Of a stretch of DNA of 64,000 bases, positions 34,708 to 46,226 are shown piece after piece (position 1 is the stretch's first letter; every line of letters begins with the position of its first letter). Made by a program: the position numbers and the translations under genes. Origin of the DNA: Plantago major (lineage: Eukaryota; Streptophyta; Magnoliopsida; Lamiales; Plantaginaceae); the NCBI GenBank assembly GCA_026545765.1, contig CM048843.1:434001-498000 (forward strand). Direction: 5' to 3'. The notes under the pieces were generated by a model, which saw only the letters and a list, made by a program, of their open reading frames with translations, did not search any database and was not told the DNA's origin.

Positions 34708-35504
34708 ATGACCTATGTTCTAAAACTGTAATTTTTGTTAGGTACAAGAATAATACTACTACATAGGTTCTTGCAAGTCTTTTTCTTAATGTTAAGAAAT
34801 TCTTTCAATTTGGTGTATTAGCTTCTATTTATTGGCCTAGCAACTGTCCCAACTGTACAACAACAGATTGTAAATGTTGCAGTAATGAAACAAAACACTG
34901 CCAAAGTCAATCCAGTAAGCTTCTAGTATTCATTATTACAGGGTATGGTATTGGTTCTTCTCGGGAAGTGTGGTGTTATTTGACTTCCATTGTGAACTAA
35001 TTTAGTGAGCCGGTTTAGCTTCCTATGTGAGCCAATGAATACTTTGGTTTGGGCAAAACTTGATGGTTAAGGAAGAACTTATAGCCGCTTTTAAGTTCAC
35101 GGTAAATGCATTGCAAAGACGCGTTGACTTTTTTCCAGTAGTTATCAGGAGGCGGCCAGCCAATATTTGTCTGGGTTGACCAATTGGTGTGGTTGGGGAC
35201 TTCCAACGAAGAGTTATTGACTCTTGTATTAATGGATTTGAGTTCTTTAGACAACCCGTTCTCCGGTTCAAAATGTTGCGAAGGGGAAGTCATACCCTTT
35301 TGTTCACCGTTGTTTTCAACTCGTGTGTGTAACATTTCATGTTTGCTTTCGATGGGTTTCAGGTTCGAATCTTTTTTTTTTTTTTTTTTTAGAAGATCAG
35401 GTTCGAATCATAAAACGAAGGTGACAGGTAGATGTAACATTTCATGTTTGCTTTCGATGACCAGATGCATTACTCATTACTTTTTGAAGATCTATCAGTC
35501 GCCT
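34708..35504. other. SMU1 3' flank and dispersed repeat copies
   Basis: SMU1's 3' untranslated region runs to about 34900. Two copies of a repeat beginning TGTAACATTTCATGTTTGCTT lie at about 35330 and 35432, separated by a T-run. A third, slightly diverged copy lies at about 36563. No gene is seen. Confidence 0.5.
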
Positions 35505-35514
35505 TATTATGTAC

Positions 35515-36502
35515 GGGAAAAATACGAAAAAAAGGTACTCTAAGTTGTGGCATTTCCACTTTTGATACATTTGTTTGTGACCGACCGATTTTGGTAAATT
35601 TAAATGCATTACTGTCCAATTTAGGTACCTATGACACGTGGCGGTTTAAAAAAACGCGACACGTGTCACTTCGCAATATAATAAAATACGTTGGACTAAA
35701 ATGTAAATACGGTAGATTTTTGTTAATTTCAAATAGATCCTATTTTATGGGGGGAAAATCATAATTACTCATGAAAATATGGACTACTTTCAAAATTTAA
35801 AAATAAAATAAAAAATAAAAGAAAAAGCAAAAAACACATAAGAAGCCATGAAAGCAGCTTCTTCCATGTAGTTTGCCATGGAAGTTCAATTGGTGGAGCT
35901 TCCATGGCTGAGAAATTTCCCACCTGAAGCTCCACCACGAACTTCCATGGCGGGGTAGATCCGCCATGGAGCTTTAGGCGGTTGGAGCTTCCATGGCCAA
36001 TACAAAAGTGAGGGTGGAGGTGTGGTATAAGCGGAGCCGCGGAGGACATGGCGGCGGCAACAGTGGTGGAGGAAGGTGGGGGTGGAGCAACATGACCATT
36101 GTCCATTGAAACTCCACCTTTCACCATGGCCATGGATCTTCCAACCTGAAGCTTCTGCCATGACAAAAATAGCCTTTTTTTCTTTTAATTTTTTTCCTGT
36201 CTTATTATTTTAATCTCAAATGGGGTTTTTTAAAATTATTTTGACAAAATGGGGTTAATTCATAATTATCGAAAATAATATGGTTCAATTGAAATTGATA
36301 AAATTTATTTTATTTACAATTTTACCCCATAAGAAATTAAAATTGTAAGCTGCCACGTATCACTTAATTAAGCTGCCACGTGTCACATGGGTACTGTATT
36401 GTGACATAATGTCAACTTAAGGTACCAAAATCAGACGATGACAAACAAAAATATCAAAAGCGGAAATGTCACAACTTAGGGTACCTTTTTCGAATTTTTC
36501 CC
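35515..36502. mobile_element. Non-autonomous MULE-type element with GC-rich cargo, 988 bp
   Basis: Long inverted termini: the left starts GGGAAAAATACGAAAAAAAG, and the right read inward starts GGGAAAAATTCGAAAAAGGT. Both continue with TAAGTTGTG(G/A)CATTTCC and end with ACACGTGGC/ACACGTGTC words near 120-150 bp. Flanks TATTATGTAC (35505-35514) and TATTATTTAC (36503-36512) agree at 9 of 10 positions. The interior (35845-36165) is GC-richer and carries seven CCATGG palindromes, with minus-strand open frames rich in Pro/Ser/His. No transposase is present. Cargo of host origin is possible but unproven. Confidence 0.75.
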
Positions 36503-36512
36503 TATTATTTAC

Positions 36513-37080
36513 CATTTACTATACTTATGAAACATAGTATTATAAAACCCTCCTATCAACTCGTGTAACATTTTATGTTTGCTTTCAATGAAGTTTTAGG
36601 TATGAATGTTGAATGAGCTGATAAGGTGACAATACTAGATCAAGACACTTTATCTTTTGAAGATCTAAACCAGTCAACTTATTGTCATTCACCAAAGAGT
36701 CTCATGAAACACAATATTAATATGATGCCAAAATGATGGAAATTAACCAAAGTCCATCACCAGCAAACACAGAGAACAAATGCAAAATTACCAAAAATAT
36801 TCACCAACCCATCTCCAAACAACGACATGAACTCTTAAAACATCAAAACATCAAAACATCTAGACAACATTTGCAGGACAGTAAAAAAAAATTACCAAAT
36901 CAGACCGAAATTATTATTACATCCTATTTACTACACCCGATCAAATACAGGTGAAGTCATTTACTCCCCTTGAACTACCCCATCCTGTCCCCCTATTAAA
37001 CCCTACACCACCCTTCTGCATTTACCAAAAATAAACACATGTACACAGTAGTAAAAAACACAAGAATCAGAAACATAGAA
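36513..37080. other. Intergenic, upstream of the GDSL gene
   Basis: 36563-36690 is the third copy of the dispersed repeat and continues through the region where the 988-bp element sits in the other copy. The rest is the GDSL promoter and leader, with no clear TATA box. An in-frame ATG at 37039 lies 42 bp upstream of the chosen start. Confidence 0.45.
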
Positions 37081-38814
37081 ATGGCTTGTGAAAACCTGAT
37101 GAGTTTTTGTAGGCTTTTGGTGGTCAGTCTGTTGGTTTTAAGCTTGAACCATGCAGGTTTTGGGAACTGTCAAGAAGTTAGTGAAAGGAGAACACTGGTT
37201 CCTGCCATGTTCATCTTTGGTGACTCTTTGATAGACAATGGAAACAACAACAACTTGCCTTCTTTTGCCAAAGCCAACTATTTCCCTTATGGTATCGATT
37301 TCCAAGGCGGTGCTACCGGAAGGTTCTCCAATGGCTACACCATGGTTGACACTATTGGTACTTCCAACTTTTACCTTCTTTTCAAAATAGCTTCTATGAA
37401 GCATGTCCTTTTGCCTGTTATCTTGATTTGTTTTGCATTTTTACTTTTACCCTTTCTAAAGCACGGTCGAAAATTATTATGTAAACCGGGACTATGACTA
37501 AGTCATAAACCTTGTGGTTGAGAATCGTAACTTAAGTAGTACATATAATGTTGATCTTTTATTCTTAAGGTTTAATAGACTCGTCATTGTCCCGACCCCA
37601 TAATATAAATAGGAGATAAGAATGTCACACTAGTAAAATTAAGTAAGATGTCGCACTAACTCATACAATATAATGAGTTTCTAAACAAGGACATGATTAT
37701 TTTTTTGTGAAGCTGAATTGCTTGGACTACCTCTAATCCCTTCGTTTTCGGACGCTTCCGGCGATAATGCAAGATATGGAGTTAATTATGCATCTGCTGC
37801 TGCTGGGATTCTTGATGATACAGGCAGAAACTTTGTGAGTTCATTACCTTGTGTAGTTTCACTTAGCTCACAAAACAAGAGCGTTTTTACAAAACATTCT
37901 AATCTTTTTTTGGGATATTCGTGCAGGTTGGTCGAATTCCGTTCAACCAGCAGATCAAGAACTTTGAGAACACTCTAGACCAAATCACAGACAGCCTTGG
38001 TGCACCAGATGTTGCACAGGCTCTAGCAAAGTGCATTTTCTTTGTTGGAATGGGAAGCAATGACTACCTCAACAACTACCTCATGCCGAATTACGACACC
38101 AAGAATCGGTATAATGCGCAACAATACGCAGACCTCTTGGTTCAGCAATACTCTCAACAACTCACTGTAAGATACTAATGCTAGTACTAATCTCAAAACA
38201 TACAAAACCATATTAGTGAACTGAACTTGGCTTTAATTTTAACTAATGTTGCAGAGATTGTATAATCTTGGAGCCAGGAAGTTTGTGATAGGAGGACTTG
38301 GGCTAATGGGTTGTATTCCGAGCATCCTTGCTCAAAGTAACCGAGGTACATGCTCGGAGGAAGTTAACCAGCTCGTTCAACCGTTTAACATGAATACGAA
38401 GGCCATGATTAACCATCTCAGCACTAATCTGCCTGGGATTCGATTCTCGTACATTGACATTCACAACATGTTCCAAGATTTACTTGCAAATGCTAGATCA
38501 TATGGTAATTAAGCTCCAATATTGTGTACTATGTATCATGTTGCAGAAAATTTTGAAGTTCCATGTTAAGTGTTGTTGTCTTTTTGGTTATAGGATTCAG
38601 CGTGGTGAACCGAGGATGCTGTGGAATTGGGAGGAACAGAGGACAGATAACATGTCTTCCATATCAAGCACCGTGTTTGAACAGACGCAGATACATTTTC
38701 TGGGATGCATTCCATCCGACTGAAGCTGTTAATGTCTTGTTTGGAAGGAAAGCTTTTAATGGGAACAGGAATGTAGTTTATCCTATAAACATACAGCAAC
38801 TAGCCAATCTTTGA
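37081..38814 (+). CDS. GDSL esterase/lipase, At1g71691-like
   Basis: A secreted SGNH/GDSL-family hydrolase acting on esters in the apoplast or on lipid/cutin substrates; the precise substrate is unknown. Five exons: 37081-37357, 37713-37834, 37927-38166, 38255-38504, 38594-38814, 369 aa, typical for the family. Residues about 8-30 form a hydrophobic signal peptide. Block I is FIFGDSLIDNGNNN with nucleophile Ser49. Block III is VGMGSNDYLNNY. The catalytic Asp334/His337 lie in FWDAFHPTE. Near-colinear wording with Arabidopsis At1g71691 (FAKANYFPYGIDF, MGCIPSILAQ, CCGIGRNRGQITCLP, YPINIQQLA) suggests orthology. Start chosen at the ATG giving the better signal peptide; an in-frame ATG 14 codons upstream is possible. 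Confidence 0.93.
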
Positions 38815-41431
38815 TGTTGCAGTTTAATAAAGACTTCTCAATCTTGATCAGAAATGTTGTAATGAACCAATCTATTTGTTATGTTAGAAACATTCGACTG
38901 TGTGTTTCTTTCCATGCTAAAACTAGCATCTAGTGAAGATCAAATTTAAACGTTTAGCAAGTAAATAATCTAAAACAAATTATGAGAAAATGAACTCTGG
39001 AAAGGTTCATATGTAGTGATAAGTGTTTAAACGTTTAGCAAGTAAATCTAAAACAAATTATGAGAAAAACCAAATTTTCGGTTCTTATTTGAGGGCGCAA
39101 TAAGAACCGTTGATGCACAATAATCTTGAGGCTTTGTTGTTGTTTCCCGTTGAGTTGCTTATCATGGGAAAACTGAAGAAGATAGAGCACGATATATCCG
39201 ACTAGACAGATTGCGGAGAATGCCAACTTTGATCCACAACTATGGGATACTTGAGGGCGTAAGCACCATTTTGTAAACCTGTGATTTATAATCCACAAAT
39301 GTTTCGTCTTGGCAAATTAAGTACACTTTCGTCAATTTAAGGGCTAAAAATGCTGACGTGGACTTTGGCTTATTTGGCATATTGAGCACACTTGGTCAAC
39401 AATAAACACAAATTGTTGACTACCACCTCCCTAATTCTCCACACATCACCGTATGATAGACCGTATTTTGGACAATTTTGACAATTAAAAAAAAAAAGGG
39501 GACACGTGTCGCATTCTGGTTTAACCCTGTTAATTTTATTTTTTTAAAATGCAAATATTTTTATAAATGTCAAAAAAATTATATAAAATTATAAAAATTA
39601 ATTATTAATATTTTAGAACTCAAAAAATACACAAAGTCTTGGAAGAGATCTATATTAGTGAGAGACCTGAGAGACGGATTGATGTTCTTAAGTATATGCA
39701 TAATATATTAAATAATATCAATAATGTTTTATGAGTGGATATTTTATATCATTTTTTATTTATATGTATATCACCGAAAACTTCTAATGTTTTTTGATAT
39801 AACTGTAATGTTTGTCCGTCTCTTTTAATCTCTCCATAAGACCGTCTCTTCGGATACTTACTCTAAAAAATAAAACTAAATAAAGATTAAATTATAAAAA
39901 TTCCAAATATATTTAATAAAAATATATTTAAATTATATATTTATATATAAACAAAATTATATAAAATGATATAAATTAATTATTAATATTTTAGAAAAGA
40001 AAAATCATTTTGAGGGACACGTATTGCAATTTTGTTCAACCGGTACATTTTACTTAAAAAAATGTAAAATTATTTTTTTTTTAATTTAGAAAATTTATAA
40101 AAAGAAATATTTTATTATATACATTTATATTTAAAAGTCTAATTAAAAAATAAATTAAAAAAAAAATCCTTCACATTTTGATTCTTAGATTTGCTATAGG
40201 TTCTCAAGTGAGAATAACAGATCCTGACATCATAATTTTGTTAAAGTCAAATGTTTTAGGCGCTATTCGTGTTCGAATTCCGGCTGCAATAACTGTGATG
40301 TGGTTCGTCGTAAATTTATTAGTAACACTCATGAACATGTAATTTACTTCAGTTCAGACTATATATCATGTTGATGCGTGCAGGTATTCCAAGTTCCAAC
40401 TGGTGAAGTAACATCATCATTGAACGCCGCGACTTGGCCTGTCCGGCTATTAATCCCGATTTTCAAATTCCATTTCTTTTGATCTGGAAAGCTGTTGAAT
40501 AAATTCTGCTGCTGAATTCCATTTTATCAGCAAGTGAACTTTACTACACCGTTGTGTGTACTCAATATGGATTTGGTTGGTTTGCATTTAAGGAATGCCA
40601 TTTGAACTACACTAATTTGGATTTTGGCTCAATTCCAGAACAGCGTTAAATGCCACTCTGGTCTAGAATGCTGTTAAATAAAAATTGCTGAGATCTAGCT
40701 TTTATCAGCAAGTGAACTTTGATTTGTAACATTCTGTAAACTTTGATTTCATGTTTACCATTTGAAGTTTTGAACTACCAGTTGTCACAATTGTAAAATT
40801 GTGGTGAAGGCCACAATCAATAAACTTATCCTGCACCTGCAGTATTCATCATGGTGAATTGCCCTTTTGTGCAACTCAATCGGACTTATTCTTTTCTGTA
40901 TTTTTTTTTTTTTTTTTTTCCTTAAAAATATTGTCCCTCATCTGAGATCCCGATTAGGGAAGAGGATCAAGTTGGCCCTGTTCGCAAGATGTATCCCTTC
41001 AACCCTTTAAGTGAAATGCAGCAAAAGAAAAGGAAGGAAAATCCATGGACCGGCCCCTTCATCTCTACCCGTAGGTACTACGAGATCACACCAAGGGTGA
41101 GACGTAAACATTGCATATTTCTTTCAAGCAAGAAAGTTGAATATTTATTTTTTATTCATCGTCGGGGTTAATAAACTAAATTCCGACGATAAACTAAATT
41201 GGATAATTAGTTTAAGTGAAATCAAACCGCTTGCGAATATACAGTTAAAGTCATTCAAAGTCTTTAGGCTCCAGATCAGATCAGCTCTCCGGTTTTCACA
41301 AATTCTTGAAAAATGGGAACGCATGCAAGCTTACAAGTTACAAGAAGCTACAAGCACCAGTCACTTGTGGAAATGTGAGAATCCTAAGCGAAGTAAATAT
41401 ATGTCACTCTTTCTTTAGGTTTTACAGAACC
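38815..41431. other. Intergenic, AT-rich, with a duplicated segment
   Basis: GDSL 3' flank, then DNA where about 39497-39640 (GGGGACACGTGTCGCATTCTGG...) and 40010-40150 (GAGGGACACGTATTGCAATTTTG...) are diverged direct copies, preceded by shared ATTAATTATTAATATTTTAGA blocks. This looks like transposon debris. The last 200 bp before 41432 is the GXM leader. No other gene was recognised. Confidence 0.5.
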
Positions 41432-42307
41432 ATGCAGAGAGTTAGACTCCAATACCCCATCAATCTCAACTTCATCCTGATCATCTTTTTCTCCATTTCC
41501 GTCCTCTTCTTCATACTCAGATCAAGTTTTCTGCGACAGAATTCTTTGCGGAACACACCGATCAAATATGCAAGTTCAACATCTTTACAAGAACCAAAAG
41601 AGCCTTCAGATAGCCCAACTCAACAAACTTGCGCCAAAATCTCACCATCTATAGCTCATGCTCTAGTTCACTACGCGACCTCAAATACTACCCTGCAACA
41701 AACTCCCCAAGAAATCTTGGTCTCTCTTAACCTACTCGAAAAGAAGTCGCCTTGCAACTTCTTAGTTTTTGGCTTGGGCCATGACAGCCTCATGTGGGCA
41801 TCACTAAACCACAATGGAAGAACAGTTTTCCTGGAAGAGAACAAGTTCTGGATTGACCAAATCCAAGCACAAATCCCATCCGTGGAAGCATACCATGTTG
41901 TTTACGACACTAAAGTGACGCAAGCCAATGAGCTACTTGAAATTGGGTTGAAAGAAGAGTGCAGAGCGGTGCGTGATCCAAGATTTTCCAAATGTCAGCT
42001 GGCACTGAAGGGGTTGCCTGATATGGTGTACGAGACAGAGTGGGATTTGATCACGGTGGATGCTCCGACTGGATACCATGACGAGGCTCCGGGAAGGATG
42101 ACGGCTATATATACAGTTGGGCTAATGGCTAGGCTCAGAAAAGATGGTGAGACTGATGTGCTTGTTCACGATGTGGACAGAGTGGTAGAAGATAAATTCT
42201 CAAAAGCATTTCTGTGTGAAATGCATCTTAAGGAACAGATTGGGAAAATAAGGCACTTTACTATCCCAAGTATCAGGAGAAGTCCTGAAGCTCCTTTCTG
42301 TCCTTAA
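41432..42307 (+). CDS. Glucuronoxylan 4-O-methyltransferase-like (DUF579), copy A
   Basis: A Golgi type II membrane enzyme of the GXM/DUF579 family. Known members transfer a methyl group from S-adenosylmethionine to O-4 of glucuronic acid side chains on xylan. Intronless, 291 aa, matching the family. A short cytosolic tail and one membrane anchor (about residues 12-31) precede a variable stem and the catalytic domain (CAKIS, EKKSPCNFLVFGLGHDSLMW, GRTVFLEE, WDLITVDAPTGYHDEAPGRM, ETDVLVHDVDRVVEDKFS, terminal PFCP). The start is the ATG at 41432; an in-frame ATG at 41306 would add 42 unlikely residues. It diverges from the GXM consensus more than copy B (for example LITVDAP for LIMVDAP). It faces copy B tail to tail. 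Confidence 0.93.
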   Translation: MQRVRLQYPINLNFILIIFFSISVLFFILRSSFLRQNSLRNTPIKYASSTSLQEPKEPSDSPTQQTCAKISPSIAHALVHYATSNTTLQQTPQEILVSLNLLEKKSPCNFLVFGLGHDSLMWASLNHNGRTVFLEENKFWIDQIQAQIPSVEAYHVVYDTKVTQANELLEIGLKEECRAVRDPRFSKCQLALKGLPDMVYETEWDLITVDAPTGYHDEAPGRMTAIYTVGLMARLRKDGETDVLVHDVDRVVEDKFSKAFLCEMHLKEQIGKIRHFTIPSIRRSPEAPFCP

Positions 42308-42719
42308 AAACACAATAACACGGCTTTTCCTCCTGCTACAAAATGCTTTTAGCAGCAAATCTGGTTTGATTAACTCTTAGGTTCTGGTGAAAATGGAATT
42401 GTTTCAACTGCATTATTCATGGTTCTGGTCATCTTGCCACAGAAAGATGACAAATTAACGCATTAATCTTTCTAATTCGTTGCTTCAAATATTCATTCTA
42501 TATATAGTATTGACTAGATTCAACTTCGAAACATAAGTGCTCAAAACAGTAGATTTGTTACTCAGAATAATGTAGTACATTCAGAGATAAGGAGCAATCA
42601 TGAAGAGATATTTAATTGTTATTCTACTTGCAACAGAGCAATATAAAATTAGGAATGCATGCCTTGGCAATAATGAACAGCAGATTCTTTTGATGGATTC
42701 CATCTGAAAGCTGGAAACT
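42308..42719. other. Convergent 3' flanks
   Basis: The 3' ends of GXM copy A (plus) and the small unknown gene (minus) face each other. No other feature is seen. Confidence 0.5.
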
Positions 42720-44530
42720 TCAACGAACATTGCGTACTTTTTCTTCCTGACCTAATCCAAGGGACTTCTGTGCATCTGCTATGCCTTCGGGATCTGTTTA
42801 AATAAAACAACACCGATTATATGGAGGAGTCATAATATTACACAGATAATAAAGTTGCAGTTAGATGTGCTTGTTTTATTTGTCTATGATGATTCAGATA
42901 AATCCTCTTCAAGGACGCCAAACAAGTGGCTCTAATTACATATATGCAGATGATAATCGAACAAGCTGGAATTTGGCGTTAGCCTAGGATCTGAATCTTG
43001 TGGAACTACATAAGCAATCACTAATAAAGTCTAATTTGCGTTAATTTGCAAAACTCTCATTATCATATAGGACTGGCTAGTATCTAACTAGCTGTTGTGC
43101 TACTCAACAAACAAAGAAAAAAGAAAACACATGGAGAGATAATTAAATTATGCGAAGAATATTTTAAGATAAAGCTCCATCGCGAGAAACAATAAAGATG
43201 CAAAGGAAGAGTTTCTACTTACCAAGAAATTGTGTGAAGATCCTTGTGAAAAATGTCAAATTACGTGACACATTGTAAGCCATAGCAGGAGGAAGAGGCT
43301 TGACAATTGTGTCAATACTAAAAACACGTTGGAGGAACTGCAAAACAAGAAATAGCTACATCATTGACTTTCTGATGAATCTTATATGTAAGCATTGCAA
43401 GAAAGACTGTAATACTCAAATAGATCCCAACATATTTTCATTACTTCATTCTCTCTACTTTCATGGGAAGAAAGATGCTAACAGCGATATATCAGTGGCC
43501 AAATGTAGCAGGCTAGCAGCGATATAAACATTGCAAGAAAGACTGTAATACTCAAATATAGCAGATCCCAACATGTTTTCATTACTTCATTCTCTCTACT
43601 TTCATGGGAAGAAAGATGCTAACAGTGATATATCAGTGGCCAAATGTAGCAGGCTAGCAGCAGCAAAAGCTCAAATGTCACAGGCTATAAATCCAATACT
43701 CTTATAGAAGCATTAAGAAACTGCACCGTCAGAGCAATTCTCTAAGAAATGGACAACAGTTTCCAAGGACTAATTATCGACTCCAAGTTCTTCATGGGAT
43801 GTATCAATTCACAGCAAACCTATGCATTCAATCAAATTCCATATTCCTTTTGTTGTCCGCTAACAGATTACACCACTAGTCAGACTTCAGTTTGTTGCAT
43901 CTCAAACACCAAGTGCATGTAGTTAGTAAAACTCATCTAAAAGTAACTTTAAGCAACTAAGAACAAATTATGAAAACTCAATCAAAATAAAAATCTAAAC
44001 TGGCGTTCTACAGACACACCATACAGAGCCGCCTTCAACAAGGGCTCAAAATTAATTGAACTCACCTCTAATTTCCTTGGGCATATTCATTAGATTAAGA
44101 TATACAATTCCATAAAATTCAAGCAACATAACAGGATATTGTTCACTAGGCCTACAAAATTCTACCTTTTTTTCATTTTAACACAGACAATAAACTCAGA
44201 ATGAACAATAAATATTAGAAATCCAAGATTTATGAACGAAATTGCATAAATGAATACTCTTTTCCACACAGAGAATCCATTTATAATCAAAATTGCTACC
44301 TGGTAATTGCGCTGGAAGCTGTAACGAAGCTCGGGGTCAATTTCAGTGAGGGAATCCTCTCCAACATCGTCGTTTTTGGAGTTGTAATTCTTCTTCCCAG
44401 GGATGTGCATAGTGGGCGTTGAACCAGGCTGTGAGGTCACTTTCATCCTCGCATCTTTGAATTTCTCGTCCTCTTCCGGACCAGCTCTCCATGGCGCTGA
44501 TTTCAGCAGCTCTTTCTTCGTTTTCGCCAT
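42720..44530 (-). CDS. Small conserved-looking plant protein of unknown function, 139 aa
   Basis: Three exons on the minus strand: 44530-44300, 43337-43223, 42793-42720. Junctions are CAG|GTAGCA...TTTGCAG|TTCC and CTTG|GTAAGT...AAACAG|ATCC, in consistent phase. The protein starts MAKTKKELLKSAPWRAG, is hydrophilic and charged to about residue 77, then has FLQRVFSIDTIVKPLPPAMA and YNVSRNLTFFTRIFTQFLDP, and ends QEEKVRNVR. There is no signal peptide or clear membrane segment. I do not recognise a named domain. The clean splice structure and non-repetitive composition argue that it is a real gene. Intron 1 contains a 136-bp tandem duplication. Function is unknown. Confidence 0.75.
43393..43663. 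repeat. Tandem duplication of about 136 bp in intron 1 of the small gene
   Basis: Copies at 43393-43528 and 43529-43663 start CATTGCAAGAAAGACTGTAA. They differ by a 6-bp insertion (ATAGCA) and a few substitutions, so the duplication is recent. Confidence 0.92.
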
Positions 44531-45344
44531 TTTCGTATCACTTCAGTCCAGTTTTCTGCTACTATTTGCAGGCTTTTGGTTTTGGATAATAATATAATTA
44601 ACGATGTCGTTTCGGCCTTTTTTTATTATTCACCTTTTCGGCTTCTGATTTATGGATTTCGCATATTTGCCCACAAGCTTTTTATTAGTACTTGTCCATC
44701 AAACTTCTCAAAGAAAACGAATCTCTATTCCATTCCACTGACTTTGAGCTTACAAAAATCACACTAAACCGCATCAATTTACGTAACTGTTTATAAAATT
44801 ATTATTTCAAAACATGTTATTCATTCTCAATCACAAGATTTAGTATACTTGGTAGTACTGTAGTTATTAGCTAGGCCTTATCGGATACAATTTTGTATTC
44901 AAGATCCATGTCTCGGCAAGACTTTTTGATTTAATGTGATAATTGATAAGTTCGCTGATAAGGTCGTTCAAATTGAGAGTTCATAATTTAACTCACCAAT
45001 CAGTGCAAAATCAACAAGTTGTTGAACCCCTACGAACTAAACGTTTATGTAACTTTTTATATTGGTTGTCAAATAAGCTCAAACAACTTGTAACTTTGCT
45101 GTTAAAGTTCGCGCTACACCGAACATGCATATAGCCACAAAAAAGAAAAATGGAAGCAAATTTATTCATATAGAAGATAAGAAATGAGAGTTTAGAATAT
45201 GAAACCAAAAACTAGTAGCCTCTTATGTTCCCTGAACTACTAAAACTGGCAATAACCATCAAGACAAGTATACAAGACAAGAAAATAATAGAACAAACAA
45301 ATGATCAACCTTGCAGCATAAAACTCAGATGATCAAATCCATTT
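44531..45344. other. Promoter of the small gene and 3' flank of GXM copy B
   Basis: The small gene's promoter lies to the right of 44530 on the minus strand. The rest is the 3' side of GXM copy B. No further gene is seen. Confidence 0.5.
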
Positions 45345-46226
45345 CTATGGACAGAAAGGTCTACCTTCCCTAGCTCTATGGCTTGGAATGGTAAAATGCC
45401 TTATTCTCCCAACTTGTTCCCTCAAATAACCTTCACACAAAAATGTCTTAGAAAATTTGTCCTCCACAACTCTATCAACATCATGCACAAACACATCTGT
45501 CTCACCCTCTTCTCTGTTCCTTGCCATCAATCCAGCCGTATATATCGCGCTCATCCTCCCTGGTGCCCCATCATGGTACCCTGTCGGGGCGTCCACCATG
45601 ATCAAATCCCACTCTACCTCGTATATTTCACTAGGCAGCCCCTTTAGCGCCATTGGGCATTTCGAAAATCTTGGATCACTGACAGCCTTGCAGTCTTCTG
45701 TTTCTCCGATTTCAAGAAGTTCGTCAGCTTGTGTCCTTCTAGTGTCGTATGTAACGTGGTATGACTCCAAGGAAGGCATTTGTGCTTGGATTTCTTGAAT
45801 CCATGACTTGTCTTCTTCTAGGAAGACGGTACGTCCGTTATGGTTGAGTGATGTCCACATGAGGCTGTCACGGCCGAGGCCGAAGACTAGGAAGTTGCAA
45901 GGGGACTTCTTTTCGAGGACTTTGAGGGAGACAGAGATTTCGTTGAAGGTTTGCTGTGGGGTGATGTTTAAGGTTGCATAGTGGACTAATGCATAGGCTA
46001 AGGAGTTTGAGATCTTGGTGCATTTTGGATTTGGATCAGGGTGAGATGTTGGGCAGTCTATTGGATTTGGTTCTTGTAACGAAATGGACGAATTCGCAGC
46101 ATGATGTGGTGCATTTGGTTGAGGGTTTGAGAAGCTTGAGCTGAGTATTAAGAAGAGGATGATGAGAAAGAAGAAGGATATCAATATGATCTTGAGATTG
46201 ATTGGGGATTGTGGTTTGGTTCTCAT
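45345..46226 (-). CDS. Glucuronoxylan 4-O-methyltransferase (DUF579), copy B
   Basis: An intronless GXM-family enzyme of 293 aa with the same predicted role as copy A, xylan glucuronic acid 4-O-methylation in the Golgi. It has an anchor at about residues 12-31 (a run of I/L/F), a proline-rich stem, then KCTKISNSLAYALVHYAT, EKKSPCNFLVFGLGRDSLMW, WDLIMVDAPTGYHDGAPGRM, AGLMARN, DVFVHDVDRVVEDKFS, IRHFTIPSHRAREGRPFCP. It matches the family consensus more closely than copy A. The chosen start (MRTKPQSPINLK) aligns with copy A's MQRVRLQYPINLN. An upstream in-frame ATG at 46310 would add 28 residues and is less likely. Inverted relative to copy A. Confidence 0.94.
   Translation of the reverse strand: MRTKPQSPINLKIILISFFFLIILFLILSSSFSNPQPNAPHHAANSSISLQEPNPIDCPTSHPDPNPKCTKISNSLAYALVHYATLNITPQQTFNEISVSLKVLEKKSPCNFLVFGLGRDSLMWTSLNHNGRTVFLEEDKSWIQEIQAQMPSLESYHVTYDTRRTQADELLEIGETEDCKAVSDPRFSKCPMALKGLPSEIYEVEWDLIMVDAPTGYHDGAPGRMSAIYTAGLMARNREEGETDVFVHDVDRVVEDKFSKTFLCEGYLREQVGRIRHFTIPSHRAREGRPFCP

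Noticed and set aside
35886-36166. Overlapping Pro/Ser/His-rich minus-strand frames in the 988-bp element
   Set aside because: Two overlapping frames over a repetitive CCATGG-rich insert are better explained by composition than by a gene; the cargo question is kept as a finding.
41306-41431. N-terminal extension of GXM copy A from an upstream in-frame ATG
   Set aside because: The added 42 residues do not resemble copy B or the family, and the downstream ATG aligns with copy B's start.
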